Source of the DNA: Pseudomonadota bacterium
GTDB taxonomy: Bacteria; Pseudomonadota; Gammaproteobacteria; Acidiferrobacterales; UBA6901
Assembly: GCA_021778035.1 (NCBI GenBank)
Contig: JAJYCY010000006.1
Coordinates: forward strand, 22,715 to 71,637
Direction: 5' to 3'
Length of the DNA: 48,923 bases
Part shown: one piece after another, positions 16,459 to 24,512 of the stretch
Position numbering within the stretch: the first letter of the stretch is position 1
Layout: each line of letters opens with the position of its first letter
The notes under the pieces: generated by a model
What the model was told of the DNA's origin: nothing
Databases searched by the model: none
Seen by the model: the letters and a program-made list of their open reading frames with translations, nothing else
Translations under genes and position numbers: made by a program

Positions 16459-17856
16459 ATGACTACTGACAAGCTTTGGGATGGTCGATTCCGTGAACCG
16501 ACGGATGCGTTCGTGGAGGCGTTTACCGCTTCCATTCCCTTCGACCGGCGGCTTTACCGCCAGGACATAGCGGGTTCCATCGCCCATGCGACAATGCTGG
16601 CGCATGTCGGGGTGCTTTCCCCTGCGGAGCGGGATGCGATCGTCAACGGACTGATCGAGATCGAGGCTGAAATCGAATCCGGCGCGTTTGAATGGAGCGT
16701 GGCGCTCGAGGATGTTCACATGAACATCGAATCGCGCCTGATCGCCCGCATCGGCGAGGCCGGCAAGAAACTGCATACCGGACGCTCGCGCAATGACCAG
16801 GTGGCGACGGACCTGAGGTTGTATCTGCGTGACGGAGTCGATGAGGTCAGTGTTGCCATCGCCCGGGTGCAGGAAGCGCTGCTTGTCATCGCGGAACGCG
16901 AGGCCGAGACGATCATGCCAGGATTCACCCACCTGCAGGTTGCGCAGCCCGTGACCTTCGGGCACCACATGCTGGCATGGTTCGAGATGCTGCAGCGCGA
17001 CCGGACGCGGTTTGCCGATTGCCGCCGGCGCATCAATGTCATGCCGCTCGGCGCGGCAGCGCTGGCGGGGACAAGCTATCCGATCGATCGTGCATTCACG
17101 GCGCGCGCGCTCGGGTTCGAGGAAGTGGCGGAAAATTCGCTGGACGCTGTTTCCGACCGTGATTTCGCGGTCGAATTCACGGCGGCAGCGGCAATCCTGA
17201 TGGTCCATCTGTCGCGTTTTTCCGAAGAACTGATCCTGTGGTCTTCCAGCCAGTTCGATTTTGTTGAGCTGCCCGACGCCTTCTGCACCGGATCGTCGAT
17301 CATGCCGCAGAAGAAGAATCCGGATGTCCCGGAACTGGTACGCGGCAAGAGCGGCCGTGTTGTCGGGGACCTGGTCGGTCTGCTGACTATGATCAAGGGT
17401 CAGCCACTGGCCTACAACAAGGACAACCAGGAGGACAAGGAGCCGCTGTTCGACGCCCTCGATACCGTTCTCGGAAGCCTGCGTGCCTACGCGGACCTCG
17501 TGCCGAACATCAGCCTCAGACGGCAGAACATGCTGCGCGCCGCGCAGCGCGGATTTTCCACCGCCACCGATCTCGCGGACTACCTGGTCCGCAAGGGTGT
17601 CGCGTTCAGGGATGCGCATGAGGTCGTCGGAAAAGCGGTGCGCCACGGCATCGACAGTGGCAAGGATCTGGCGGAGATGACCCTGGCGGAACTGCAGGGT
17701 TTTTCGACGTCGATCGCTGCGGATGTTTTTGACGTCCTGACTGTGGCCGGATCGGTCGCGTCCAGAAACCATTTCGGCGCCACCGCGCCCGAGCAGGTGC
17801 GTCAGGCGGTGGTCCGCGCCCGCGGACGGCTCGCAGCCGCCGCCGGAAAGGGCTAG
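16459..17856 (+). CDS. argH: Argininosuccinate lyase
   Basis: 465 residues, the usual length. It cleaves argininosuccinate to arginine and fumarate in the last step of arginine synthesis. The fumarase/aspartase signature [16 protein letters not shown] is present with its mobile catalytic loop, as are [20 protein letters not shown] and TPGFTH-like [12 protein letters not shown]. The ATG at 16459 opens the conserved N-terminus [13 protein letters not shown] 494-residue minus-strand ORF over the gene is a shadow. The same window carries argB, but the two are unlinked. Confidence 0.98.
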   Translation: MTTDKLWDGRFREPTDAFVEAFTASIPFDRRLYRQDIAGSIAHATMLAHVGVLSPAERDAIVNGLIEIEAEIESGAFEWSVALEDVHMNIESRLIARIGEAGKKLHTGRSRNDQVATDLRLYLRDGVDEVSVAIARVQEALLVIAEREAETIMPGFTHLQVAQPVTFGHHMLAWFEMLQRDRTRFADCRRRINVMPLGAAALAGTSYPIDRAFTARALGFEEVAENSLDAVSDRDFAVEFTAAAAILMVHLSRFSEELILWSSSQFDFVELPDAFCTGSSIMPQKKNPDVPELVRGKSGRVVGDLVGLLTMIKGQPLAYNKDNQEDKEPLFDALDTVLGSLRAYADLVPNISLRRQNMLRAAQRGFSTATDLADYLVRKGVAFRDAHEVVGKAVRHGIDSGKDLAEMTLAELQGFSTSIAADVFDVLTVAGSVASRNHFGATAPEQVRQAVVRARGRLAAAAGKG

Positions 17857-17927
17857 AGCTGACCGGCATGGCGCCCGGCACCGGCAGGACCAATGAACAA
17901 TCTGGCACGGAGGTGATCAAAATCACG

Positions 17928-19037
17928 ATGAAAACCCGGCGCTCATCGGACAGGCGTCTCGGCGGCGAGCGGCGGCGCGCCCGCCGCCGTATCGGCGACC
18001 GTGCGCGTGCTGCTTCCTGGTGGGACCAGCGCATCCAGTTTCTGACGCGCTACCTGTTCTGGGTGCTGTACCTGCTGTACTTCCGGCTGGACCGCGCTGT
18101 GCTGCCGGCGTGGCCGCACGCAGTCGTGATGGACGCCGTCGCCGTCGGCTATTTCGTCCTGAACACCGCATTTCTGCTGCACGCGCGCCGTCATCTGCAT
18201 TCTGTGCTCCGCTGGCGCCTGGCGATGTGGACGGATCTTCTGATGGTGTCGTTCTCGGTCCTGATGGACCCTCACCCGATGTCGCCTGCGTATCTGGCGT
18301 TCATCATGGTGATCCTTGGCAACGGCATGCGCTACGGCATGAGGCTGTTTGCGGAAACGCTGGTCGGCACCTTTTCACTGGTGGCGATGATTACCGCGGT
18401 GCGCTTTTCATCGTACCTGCATTCGGTGTCACCCACTACCGCCTTCTTCCTCGCATTTTTCGCCATTGTTATCGTGTACGCCTATTCACTCATGTCCCGG
18501 ATCGAGAAAACCCATGCGAAGCTCGAAGAAGAAAGCAGCAAGGATCCGCTCACCGGCCTGCTCAACCGGCGCGGACTTATCGAACGCACCGGTGTGCTGC
18601 TGGAGGACAGCGGCAGTGGCGGACGGCGGACAGCGGTGCTGTTTGCCGATATGGACCGTTTCAAGTCGGTTAATGATCTGCTGGGGCATCACGCGGGAGA
18701 CCGCGTTCTGAGGGAGATCGGAAGCCTGATCCGGTCGGCGGTCCGCGATTCGGACGTGGCCGCCCGCTACGGTGGCGATGAATTCGTCATCGTCATGCCT
18801 GACACGGACGCCGAGAGCGCGATGCTTGCCGCGCGACGCCTGCAGGCGGCGGTCGGGCAGTGTTCGCCACGGGGCGACATCGCGCTCAGCATGTCCGTCG
18901 GCATAGGGGTAGCGCCGGATGACGGGCGCGATCTCGCGTCGATCCTGCGGCGGGTGGATTATGCCATGTACCAGGGCAAGCGGGACGAGGGGCGTGGTGG
19001 AGTCCGGTACGCCGGCGAACTGGCGGATCTCGCGTGA
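17928..19037 (+). CDS. Membrane diguanylate cyclase (GGDEF)
   Basis: 369 residues. A very basic head (DRRLGGERRRARRRIGDRAR) is followed by about five to six membrane helices (residues 38-190), a short linker helix and a GGDEF domain. The active site YGGDEF (residues 281-286) and an allosteric I-site RDSD five residues before it are intact. It should therefore make cyclic di-GMP and be product-inhibited. There is no EAL domain. A near-perfect Shine-Dalgarno GGAGGTGATC lies at 17909-17918. The in-frame GTG at 17913 is an alternative start, but the ATG is preferred. Its stop overlaps the next gene. Confidence 0.9.
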   Translation: MKTRRSSDRRLGGERRRARRRIGDRARAASWWDQRIQFLTRYLFWVLYLLYFRLDRAVLPAWPHAVVMDAVAVGYFVLNTAFLLHARRHLHSVLRWRLAMWTDLLMVSFSVLMDPHPMSPAYLAFIMVILGNGMRYGMRLFAETLVGTFSLVAMITAVRFSSYLHSVSPTTAFFLAFFAIVIVYAYSLMSRIEKTHAKLEEESSKDPLTGLLNRRGLIERTGVLLEDSGSGGRRTAVLFADMDRFKSVNDLLGHHAGDRVLREIGSLIRSAVRDSDVAARYGGDEFVIVMPDTDAESAMLAARRLQAAVGQCSPRGDIALSMSVGIGVAPDDGRDLASILRRVDYAMYQGKRDEGRGGVRYAGELADLA

Positions 19038-19390
19038 CTGCGCCGCCTGAACTCGAGCGGCTTGTCGAGCGTCTGCGGGGGTTTGCACGCGAACGCGACT
19101 GGGAGCAGTTCCATTCGCCGAAAAACCTCGCGATGGCGCTGATTGTCGAGGCGGCGGAACTGGTCGAGCATTTCCAGTGGCTCACAGAGCAGCAGAGCCG
19201 GCAGCTGTCGACCGAGAAGCTTGGTGAAGTGGAGCAGGAGCTGGCCGATATTTTCATCTACCTCATCCGCATCTCTGACCGGCTGGAAGTGAATCTGGTC
19301 GATGCGGCGTGGCGGAAAATCGAGATCAACGAACGCAAATATCCCGCTGACAGGGTGCGCGGCAAGGCAGGCAAGCCCGATGCCACCTGA
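19034..19390 (+). CDS. MazG-like nucleotide pyrophosphohydrolase (dCTPase type)
   Basis: 118 residues. The all-alpha NTP pyrophosphatase motifs EAAELVEHFQW and EVEQELADIFIYLIRI give the ExxE and ExxD metal ligands. This small form resembles DCTPP1/RS21-C6 rather than two-domain MazG. It likely removes pyrophosphate from dCTP or modified nucleotides (house-cleaning). The GTG start overlaps the upstream TGA in GTGA, so expression is coupled to the diguanylate cyclase although no functional link is evident. Confidence 0.88.
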   Translation: MTAPPELERLVERLRGFARERDWEQFHSPKNLAMALIVEAAELVEHFQWLTEQQSRQLSTEKLGEVEQELADIFIYLIRISDRLEVNLVDAAWRKIEINERKYPADRVRGKAGKPDAT

Positions 19391-19429
19391 CCGTCCCGGC
19401 TGGCCGGCGGCTGGCGCCATGTCGCACCC

Positions 19430-20254
19430 TTGAACTACCGTCACAGCTACCACGCCGGGAATACCGCCGACGTGTTCAAGCACTATGTGCTCACGCTGGT
19501 GCTCGAGGCGCTGCACCGCAAGGAGGCGCCATTCTGCCTCGTCGACAGTCATGCCGGTGCCGGCATCTACTCGCTGCGCCGCGGCGGGGAACATGAGCAT
19601 GGCATCGGCCGGCTGTGGCCGGAGCGCGAGCGGTGGCCGGCTCTGGCCAGCTATTTTGAGATAGTTGCGCGTTTCAATCCAGGGGAGAAACTGAAGCAAT
19701 ATCCGGGTTCCCCGATGTTCATGCGGGAGTTCCTGAGGCCGGTTGACAGGGCGGTGCTGCTTGAGCTGCATCCGCAGGAGTGCTCCTTCCTGCACGAAGC
19801 CATGCGCGGCGCCCCGCAAGTGGGCGTGCATCACGTCAGCGCATGGAATGGAATCCGGGCATTCGTGCCACCGAAGGAAAACCGGGGCCTGCTGCTGATA
19901 GATCCGCCGTATGAGCAGATGAATGAACCGGCGGCGGTTGTGGCCGCTCTGCGCCACGGGATGCATCACTGGCGCAATGGAATCTATCTCGTCTGGTACC
20001 CGATCAAATCGCGCCGTACGGTCGATTCGTTCTATCGCGCGGTGACCGCCGCCGGCGCGCCTGCGCACGCGGTCGAGTTCATCACCCTGCCGCTCGACAT
20101 GGAGCTGCGGCTTAATGGCAGCGGCCTGCTGGTGATCAACCCGCCCTGGCACCTGCTGGATACACTGGGCGCCACGCTGCCGCCGCTGGCTGCACGGCTG
20201 GCCGGCGAAGACGGCTCGCCGCAGGTGCGCATCCTTGATCTTGCCGCGCGCTGA
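19430..20254 (+). CDS. rlmJ: 23S rRNA (adenine2030-N6)-methyltransferase RlmJ
   Basis: 274 residues. The N-terminus NYRHSYHAGNTADVFKHYVL is diagnostic for RlmJ. The SAM-binding segment is FCLVDSHAGAGIYSL, and the catalytic N6-adenine motif is LLIDPPYEQ. It methylates A2030 of 23S rRNA before ribosome assembly. The start is a TTG at 19430, the only initiator that fits the family N-terminus. The ATG at 19419 is in another frame and stops within five codons. No good ribosome site is visible, so expression may be low. An intrinsic terminator follows. Confidence 0.95.
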   Translation: MNYRHSYHAGNTADVFKHYVLTLVLEALHRKEAPFCLVDSHAGAGIYSLRRGGEHEHGIGRLWPERERWPALASYFEIVARFNPGEKLKQYPGSPMFMREFLRPVDRAVLLELHPQECSFLHEAMRGAPQVGVHHVSAWNGIRAFVPPKENRGLLLIDPPYEQMNEPAAVVAALRHGMHHWRNGIYLVWYPIKSRRTVDSFYRAVTAAGAPAHAVEFITLPLDMELRLNGSGLLVINPPWHLLDTLGATLPPLAARLAGEDGSPQVRILDLAAR

Positions 20255-20274
20255 TGTCGCGCGCCGGTTTTTTT
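20245..20274 (+). terminator. Intrinsic terminator of rlmJ
   Basis: CGCGCG (20245-20250), loop CTGATGT, CGCGCG (20258-20263), then CCGG and seven T (20268-20274). It begins inside the last rlmJ codons, ending the plus-strand transcript. Confidence 0.75.
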
Positions 20275-20465
20275 GATTTCCGTCAAGGCGGTGCCCGGGC
20301 TTAGGCGCGATGCTGCAGATTCGTCAGCAGCTGACGAGATGACCGGCAGATTCCGCTACGGGGCAGGCTGGGGTGGATGCCACAGGCAACCCAAGTACTG
20401 GGCCCGCAACAGATCCCGACCGGGGATGCCAAGTAACGGGCTTCAAGTCCCGTAGCTCTGCCGGG
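20275..20465. other. Noncoding gap between convergent rlmJ and ykgJ-like genes
   Basis: About 190 bp. It holds a hairpin TCGTCAG-CAG-CTGACGA at 20321-20337 with no T-tract on either side. Around 20436-20453 an arm ACGGG-CTTCAAGT-CCCGT resembles part of a tRNA, but no cloverleaf can be built. No gene is seen. Confidence 0.45.
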
Positions 20466-20948
20466 TCATCGCTTCGGTGCGCGCCGCGCCGCCACGATGG
20501 CGGATGGGGCTTGCGCCAGTGCACGCCTGATTTGCGGCAGGGTTGCCACCGGCCCCCGGCCGATTCCCTCGCAACGTTTCGCTTCCGCTTTCCATGCCCC
20601 TGGGCGCATGAGTTCCGGCCACCAGGGATAGGTCCGGCATTGCTGCGGCCGCACAGCGTATACGCGGCAGCGGTGACTGTCGTCGAGGAACGGACAGCGT
20701 CCGCCGGTGTCGAGCCGGATCCCCTCGGTTCCGTCGTCGAACCGATCAATGTAGCGGCGGCGAAACCAGCGTCGCGACAGGCCGAGGTGTGAGCGTATTC
20801 GTTCCTGCTCCGCCGGCGTGGCGTCGACGCTGTGATCTGCAGCACCGGTGCAGCAGGCGCCGCAGCCAGTGCACTGGAAACGGAGGTTCTGGATCTTCCG
20901 GGGGGTCTGACCGGACGCACGGCGCCCCGGCCTGCGGTTTCCGCTCAC
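20466..20948 (-). CDS. YkgJ-family cysteine-cluster protein
   Basis: 160 residues. The family Cys pattern is complete: FQCTGCGACCTG near residue 25, GGRCPFLDDSHRCRVYAVRPQQCRTYPWW around 80-110, and a later AKRCEG. These proteins bind Zn or an Fe-S cluster and are of unknown biochemical role, sometimes called Fe-S oxidoreductases. The GTG start overlaps the TGA of the preceding gene (GTGA), so the two are translated together. The homologous region starts about 20 residues in, so the exact start is not proven. A basic C-terminus (VAARRAPKR) closes it. Confidence 0.88.
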   Translation of the reverse strand: MSGNRRPGRRASGQTPRKIQNLRFQCTGCGACCTGAADHSVDATPAEQERIRSHLGLSRRWFRRRYIDRFDDGTEGIRLDTGGRCPFLDDSHRCRVYAVRPQQCRTYPWWPELMRPGAWKAEAKRCEGIGRGPVATLPQIRRALAQAPSAIVAARRAPKR

Positions 20949-21523
20949 CAGAGTGCCCTGGGGGGGATGCAGGGCGGGGCTGCGGGCTGCCTGGCGCGCC
21001 AGAGGGCCGCCAGCGGCGACACCGGAGCATTGGCGGGAGTCAGCGGCAGCTGGATCCGCCGCATGTGATCCAGCGCTGCGGACACGCGGTCAAACGTGCC
21101 GTACAGGTACCGGAACAGCCTGATGCGTGCCGGATCCGATTCGAAGGAGGCGCAATGCCAGAAGGCGCTGCGCCCCTGATCGAGGTAGTAGCCGAGCTGT
21201 CCGCGCGCAGTCAGGCGGTCACGGAACAGGCCGCTCATGAACAGGGAGTACTCACCGATGTGCCGGACGATGAGCGCTTCCCGCGGACGGTCAACCCGAG
21301 CATTGTCCCATCCCTGGGTACGCCTGCGCTCGGCAAGCAAGCCGGCAATGCTCGTGACCGGTTCGCCACTCGCGTTCCTGATGGCATGAAAGGTGCGGAT
21401 CTGGGTGAAGCGCGTAAGCAGATCGCTGACGTAATCGACGGCGGCGGGTTCGCCGACGCCCTGGGTGCCGAAGCCATCCTGGACCTGGCGGTGAAAAAAC
21501 TGGTAAAGCCCCGGTACGAGCAT
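20945..21523 (-). CDS. Conserved-looking protein of unknown function, coupled to ykgJ-like gene
   Basis: 192 residues that I do not recognise. The ATG at 21523 has a perfect ribosome site (AGGAGGTG), and the stop is in GTGA overlap with the YkgJ-type gene. Composition is soluble and mixed helical, without signal peptide, membrane segment or Cys cluster. Segments such as LYQFFHRQVQDGFGTQG, YVSDLLTRFTQIR and LFRYLYGTFDRV look conserved rather than random. The last 25 residues (Ala/Pro-rich PAAPPCIPPRALW) look like a loose tail. The coupling suggests it acts with, or is modified by, the cysteine-cluster protein; that is inference. Confidence 0.75.
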   Translation of the reverse strand: MLVPGLYQFFHRQVQDGFGTQGVGEPAAVDYVSDLLTRFTQIRTFHAIRNASGEPVTSIAGLLAERRRTQGWDNARVDRPREALIVRHIGEYSLFMSGLFRDRLTARGQLGYYLDQGRSAFWHCASFESDPARIRLFRYLYGTFDRVSAALDHMRRIQLPLTPANAPVSPLAALWRARQPAAPPCIPPRALW

Positions 21524-21580
21524 TCACCCACCTCCTGCCCAGCATCTGGGCGCTGCTGTCCGAACTGCGTCTTCCACTGG

Positions 21581-21603
21581 AATTAATTATTAATTTAATT
21601 ATA
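21581..21603. promoter_or_regulatory. 23-bp pure A/T tract upstream of the unknown/ykgJ operon
   Basis: Twenty-three consecutive A/T bases in otherwise about 65% GC DNA, containing ATTAAT-T-ATTAAT. On the minus strand a TATAAT overlaps its edge (about 21598-21603) some 75 bp upstream of the ATG at 21523, without a clear -35. It is likely the promoter or an UP-like element of the minus-strand operon. Confidence 0.4.
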
Positions 21604-21638
21604 GAACAGCCACTGTGCATCAGGCTCTCGCGTCTGCT

Positions 21639-21657
21639 GCGGAATGCCGCTTTTTTT
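21639..21657 (+). terminator. Weak hairpin plus T7 (possible terminator)
   Basis: GCGG-AATG-CCGC followed by seven T on the plus strand. With only 4 bp the stem is weak. It lies upstream of the purT promoter and so would not attenuate purT from that promoter; it may shield purT from upstream plus-strand transcription. Confidence 0.3.
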
Positions 21658-21712
21658 CCGCCATCCGCGGGGAGCTCAGCCTGCAGGCAGCGGTTTTTCC
21701 GCCGGCCGGACT

Positions 21713-21741
21713 TTGTGGACAGGAGTTGTGCCCGGTATGAT
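21713..21741 (+). promoter_or_regulatory. purT promoter
   Basis: TTGTGG (21713-21718), exactly 17 bp, TATGAT (21736-21741). The -10 matches five of six and the -35 three of six. Transcription from about 21748 gives a 70-nt leader before the purT ATG at 21818. Confidence 0.5.
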
Positions 21742-21817
21742 GCCTGGATTCGGGAACCCGGCGGAAGTCCCGGTCCGGCACCCGGCATAGCAGTCATTCA
21801 GATATCAGGATTAGCAC

Positions 21818-23020
21818 ATGGTGACCATTGGAACACCTCTCTCGCGCAGCGCGACCCGCATCATGCTGCTCGGCAGCGGCGAACTCGGAAAGGAGATTGC
21901 CATTGCCGCGCAGCGCCTGGGAGTAGAGGTGATTGCGGTGGACCGTTATCCCGACGCTCCGGCGCACCAGGTTGCGCACCGGGCGCATGTGATCGACATG
22001 ACCGACGGCGCAGCGGTGCGCAGGCTGGTCGAACAGGAGCAACCCCGGCTGATCGTTCCGGAGATCGAGGCCATTGCGACCTCGGCGCTGCTCGAGATCG
22101 AGGCGGCCGGGCTCGCGGAGGTGATTCCGACCGCGCGCGCCGCGCATCTGACAATGAACCGCGAAGGAATACGACGGCTGGCAGCCGAGGAACTCGGCCT
22201 GCAAACATCCCGCTATGCGTTTGCATCGTCTCTACAGGAGCTGCAGGCGGCGGTCGACAAGAGCATCGGCTATCCGTGCGTGATCAAGCCGGTGATGTCG
22301 TCATCGGGCAAGGGCCAGTCACGGGTCGACGACGCCGGGCAGCTGTCCGCGGCGTGGGATCATGCCGCGAGCGGAGCGCGTGTGCGCAATACCCGCGTCA
22401 TCGTCGAAGCGCTCATCGAGTTCGAATACGAGATCACGCTGCTCACCGTGCGTGCCCTGAACGGCGACAGCCGGATCGAGACTTATTTCTGCGACCCCAT
22501 CGGCCACCTGCAGGTGCGCGGAGATTACGTGGAGAGCTGGCAGCCGCATCCGATGAGCGAGCGCGCACTGGCCAAGTCCCAGAATATCGCCGAGCGCGTT
22601 ACCGGCGCACTCGGGGGGCGCGGGATATTCGGTGTGGAGCTGTTCGTGAAGGGCGATGAGGTGTGGTTCTCGGAAGTCAGTCCGCGCCCGCACGACACCG
22701 GCATGGTCACTCTTATCACCCAGGCGCAGAACGAGTTTGCGTTGCATGTGCGTGCGATTCTCGGGCTTCCGGTCGGCACGCGCATGCGGCGAGCCGGCGC
22801 GAGCGCGGTGATCTACGGCGGTGTGTCCGCCGAGGGCATCGTGTTCGAGGGCGTGGATGAGGCGCTGCGTGTTCCGGAGTCCAACCTGCGCCTGTTCGGC
22901 AAACCGGTATCCTACGAACACCGCCGCATGGGGGTTGCCCTGGCGGCGGCGGACAATATCGATATGGCGCGCCGGCGGGCGAAGGAATGCGCGTCCAAGG
23001 TGCGGACCCGCGCGCTGTGA
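21818..23020 (+). CDS. purT: Formate-dependent phosphoribosylglycinamide formyltransferase PurT
   Basis: 400 residues, close to the E. coli enzyme. It is an ATP-grasp ligase that formylates GAR with formate and ATP in purine synthesis. Seen are the N-terminal [21 protein letters not shown], the ATP-grasp segments [17 protein letters not shown] and [16 protein letters not shown], and the C-terminal [17 protein letters not shown]. The start ATG follows AGGATTAGCAC. It has its own promoter and stands alone, convergent with the slp pair. Confidence 0.97.
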   Translation: MVTIGTPLSRSATRIMLLGSGELGKEIAIAAQRLGVEVIAVDRYPDAPAHQVAHRAHVIDMTDGAAVRRLVEQEQPRLIVPEIEAIATSALLEIEAAGLAEVIPTARAAHLTMNREGIRRLAAEELGLQTSRYAFASSLQELQAAVDKSIGYPCVIKPVMSSSGKGQSRVDDAGQLSAAWDHAASGARVRNTRVIVEALIEFEYEITLLTVRALNGDSRIETYFCDPIGHLQVRGDYVESWQPHPMSERALAKSQNIAERVTGALGGRGIFGVELFVKGDEVWFSEVSPRPHDTGMVTLITQAQNEFALHVRAILGLPVGTRMRRAGASAVIYGGVSAEGIVFEGVDEALRVPESNLRLFGKPVSYEHRRMGVALAAADNIDMARRRAKECASKVRTRAL

Positions 23021-23030
23021 GCAGCCATCC

Positions 23031-23552
23031 TCAGCGGAAGTAGCCGATTCCGATACCGAACTGGACTGCGGGGCTGCTGCTGGCGCGTGCCGGCAGCGGC
23101 CACAGATGCAGCCCGGTCGCGCTGAGCACGGGAAAGCGGTAGGGTGTCTTTCCTACCAGTCCGTTCCTCAGCGCGGTTACGGTTCCGGTTGCTGTGACGA
23201 GGCGACCAGGCGCGTAGTCCAGTGTTTCCAGGTACCCGGGATGCTGCAGGATGAAACGGCCCGCGGACTTGTTCCCGGTATCGGGCTGTGCAGAGCTGTC
23301 CAGCGGATAGGACAGCACTTCCAGTTCGGTCCGGTCAGGCAGGTTTGTCGCAGTCGCGATGACGCCGCCCCAGACAACGCGCCGGCCCCGGGCCATGGCG
23401 AAGTTGCTGGCAGCCAGCTCCGGCGTGAGCGTGCGGTCGGTGCCGGACAGCGGAAACAGTCGTGGGGGCGTGCACGCGGCAAGCAGCACGCCGGCCAGGC
23501 ATGCCAGGACCCGGATCGCCAGTGTCCGTGTGCCCCTAGAAATAGGGTCCAT
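23031..23552 (-). CDS. Slp-family outer-membrane lipoprotein (downstream copy)
   Basis: About 173 residues from the ATG at 23552. The ORF-track protein is longer only because it reads out of frame through the upstream gene. The signal peptide has lipobox LLAAC. The body follows the Slp pattern: ARGRRVVWGGVIATATNL, LEVLSYPLDSSAQP, GRFILQHPGYL and a C-terminal LHLWPLP. Slp lipoproteins are induced by starvation or stationary phase in E. coli. The gene overlaps the paralogous upstream gene by 17 bp and has no visible ribosome site, so it probably relies on coupled translation. Confidence 0.85.
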   Translation of the reverse strand: MDPISRGTRTLAIRVLACLAGVLLAACTPPRLFPLSGTDRTLTPELAASNFAMARGRRVVWGGVIATATNLPDRTELEVLSYPLDSSAQPDTGNKSAGRFILQHPGYLETLDYAPGRLVTATGTVTALRNGLVGKTPYRFPVLSATGLHLWPLPARASSSPAVQFGIGIGYFR

Positions 23553-24066
23553 ACGGGAATCGAGAGCCCCACGGATACCAGGGGCCCGGCCAGAACGGGT
23601 CGTAGTCATAGCGCGGCACCGGCCGCGGACGCGGCCACAGGTGAATCTGCCCTGCGTTAACCACGGGGAACAGATAGGGATACTCGCCGATGGTTCCGGA
23701 CCGTGGTGCGAGCAACGTGCCGCTGACCGTGATGTCCCGGCCCCGTGCGTAGACCGAGGGATCCAGGAAACCCGCCACCCGCACCAGAAACCGCCCGCCA
23801 GTCCGGTCGGTACGCCTCGGCCTGCCTTCGCTGTCCAGCGGCCGTTCCACGACTTCGAGCCAGGTGTCCCGCTTCCGGTTGGTGGTTGTTGCAATGGTGC
23901 CGCCCCACCGGATCTGCTTGCCGGTGAGTTCCGGGCCTGCGGCACGTGCCCTCGCAAGCGTGATGTTGCCGGGTGCCGGTTCGCGTATTGACCGGGGAAT
24001 CGTGGTGGCGCAGCCGGCCAGCGCCAGCACCACTGTCACTGCAAGCATCAATGCAGTCCGCCTCAT
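23536..24066 (-). CDS. Slp-family outer-membrane lipoprotein (upstream copy)
   Basis: 176 residues with a clear lipoprotein signal (MRRTALMLAVTVVLALAGC). It aligns along its length with the next gene: GKQIRWGGTIATTTNRKRDTW, LEVVERPLDSEGRP, GRFLVRVAGFLDP and IHLWPRPRP. The C-terminus is Pro/Tyr/Trp-rich (YDYDPFWPGPWYPWG), absent from the other copy. The two are tandem paralogs. A TAATGT-like -10 lies only about 8 bp before the ATG and a G-quadruplex motif about 25 bp upstream. Confidence 0.88.
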   Translation of the reverse strand: MRRTALMLAVTVVLALAGCATTIPRSIREPAPGNITLARARAAGPELTGKQIRWGGTIATTTNRKRDTWLEVVERPLDSEGRPRRTDRTGGRFLVRVAGFLDPSVYARGRDITVSGTLLAPRSGTIGEYPYLFPVVNAGQIHLWPRPRPVPRYDYDPFWPGPWYPWGSRFPYGPYF

Positions 24067-24088
24067 GGGATTTACATTACTCCCACCC

Positions 24089-24109
24089 GGGTCGGGGGGG
24101 TAGGGTGGG
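24089..24109 (+). repeat. G-quadruplex motif
   Basis: On the plus strand four G-runs are separated by 2, 2 and 1 bases: GGG-TC-GGGGGGG-TA-GGG-T-GGG. This meets the canonical G3+N1-7 rule and lies just upstream of the slp pair (template-side for that transcript) and upstream of the zinc-ribbon gene. Confidence 0.65.
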
Positions 24110-24230
24110 TGACGGAATCCCCGCCGGGCAGTCCGGGCGACGGACGTGACGAACCGGCCGGGCGATCGCTAGAATGGGGCCAGCGCACGGGGAATTGTCC
24201 CCGGAGCCACTGTCACCGGAAGCGCCGCGC

Positions 24231-24509
24231 ATGGGATGGTTCGTTGATTTCAGGTGTCCATACTGCCGGTACGAGGAGGCGGGGATCGGCGTGGGTCACG
24301 GGAAAAGCGAGTTTCCCTACCTGGCGCTGTTCTGCTGTGATAACTGCAAATCGGTCGGCAGCACCTGGATCAGGGAAAGCGAGTCGCCCCGCTGCGGCGC
24401 CTGTTACCAGGAAAACGTGCGACTGCTGGCAGACGACGTGCACAGCATCGAATGCCCGAAATGCGGAGAGCCGGCGTTCTTTGCGCGCCGCGAAGGACAG
24501 TGGAGCTAG
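24231..24509 (+). CDS. Small zinc-ribbon protein of unknown function
   Basis: 92 residues from the ATG at 24231 (MGWFVDFRCPYCRYEE). It carries four Cys pairs or near-pairs: CPYC, CCDNC, CGAC and CPKC, probably two zinc ribbons. No catalytic motif is seen. A longer in-frame start at 24174 exists, but its extra residues look noncoding. It converges on cyaY, ending 3 bp from it. It could be a nucleic-acid or protein-binding adaptor; nothing here says which. Confidence 0.7.
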   Translation: MGWFVDFRCPYCRYEEAGIGVGHGKSEFPYLALFCCDNCKSVGSTWIRESESPRCGACYQENVRLLADDVHSIECPKCGEPAFFARREGQWS

Positions 24510-24512
24510 GCG

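Noticed and set aside
16288-17772. 494-codon minus-strand ORF over argH
   Set aside because: Antisense shadow of a perfectly conserved argH; composition typical of high-GC antisense frames.
20436-20453. Arm with CTTCAA loop resembling the anticodon arm of a selenocysteine tRNA
   Set aside because: The loop would have eight bases, and no acceptor stem, D-arm or GGTTCGA T-arm is found around it.
21639-21657. Purine riboswitch or attenuator before purT
   Set aside because: The hairpin has only 4 bp and lies upstream of the predicted purT promoter, so it would not be part of that mRNA; no riboswitch core was recognised.
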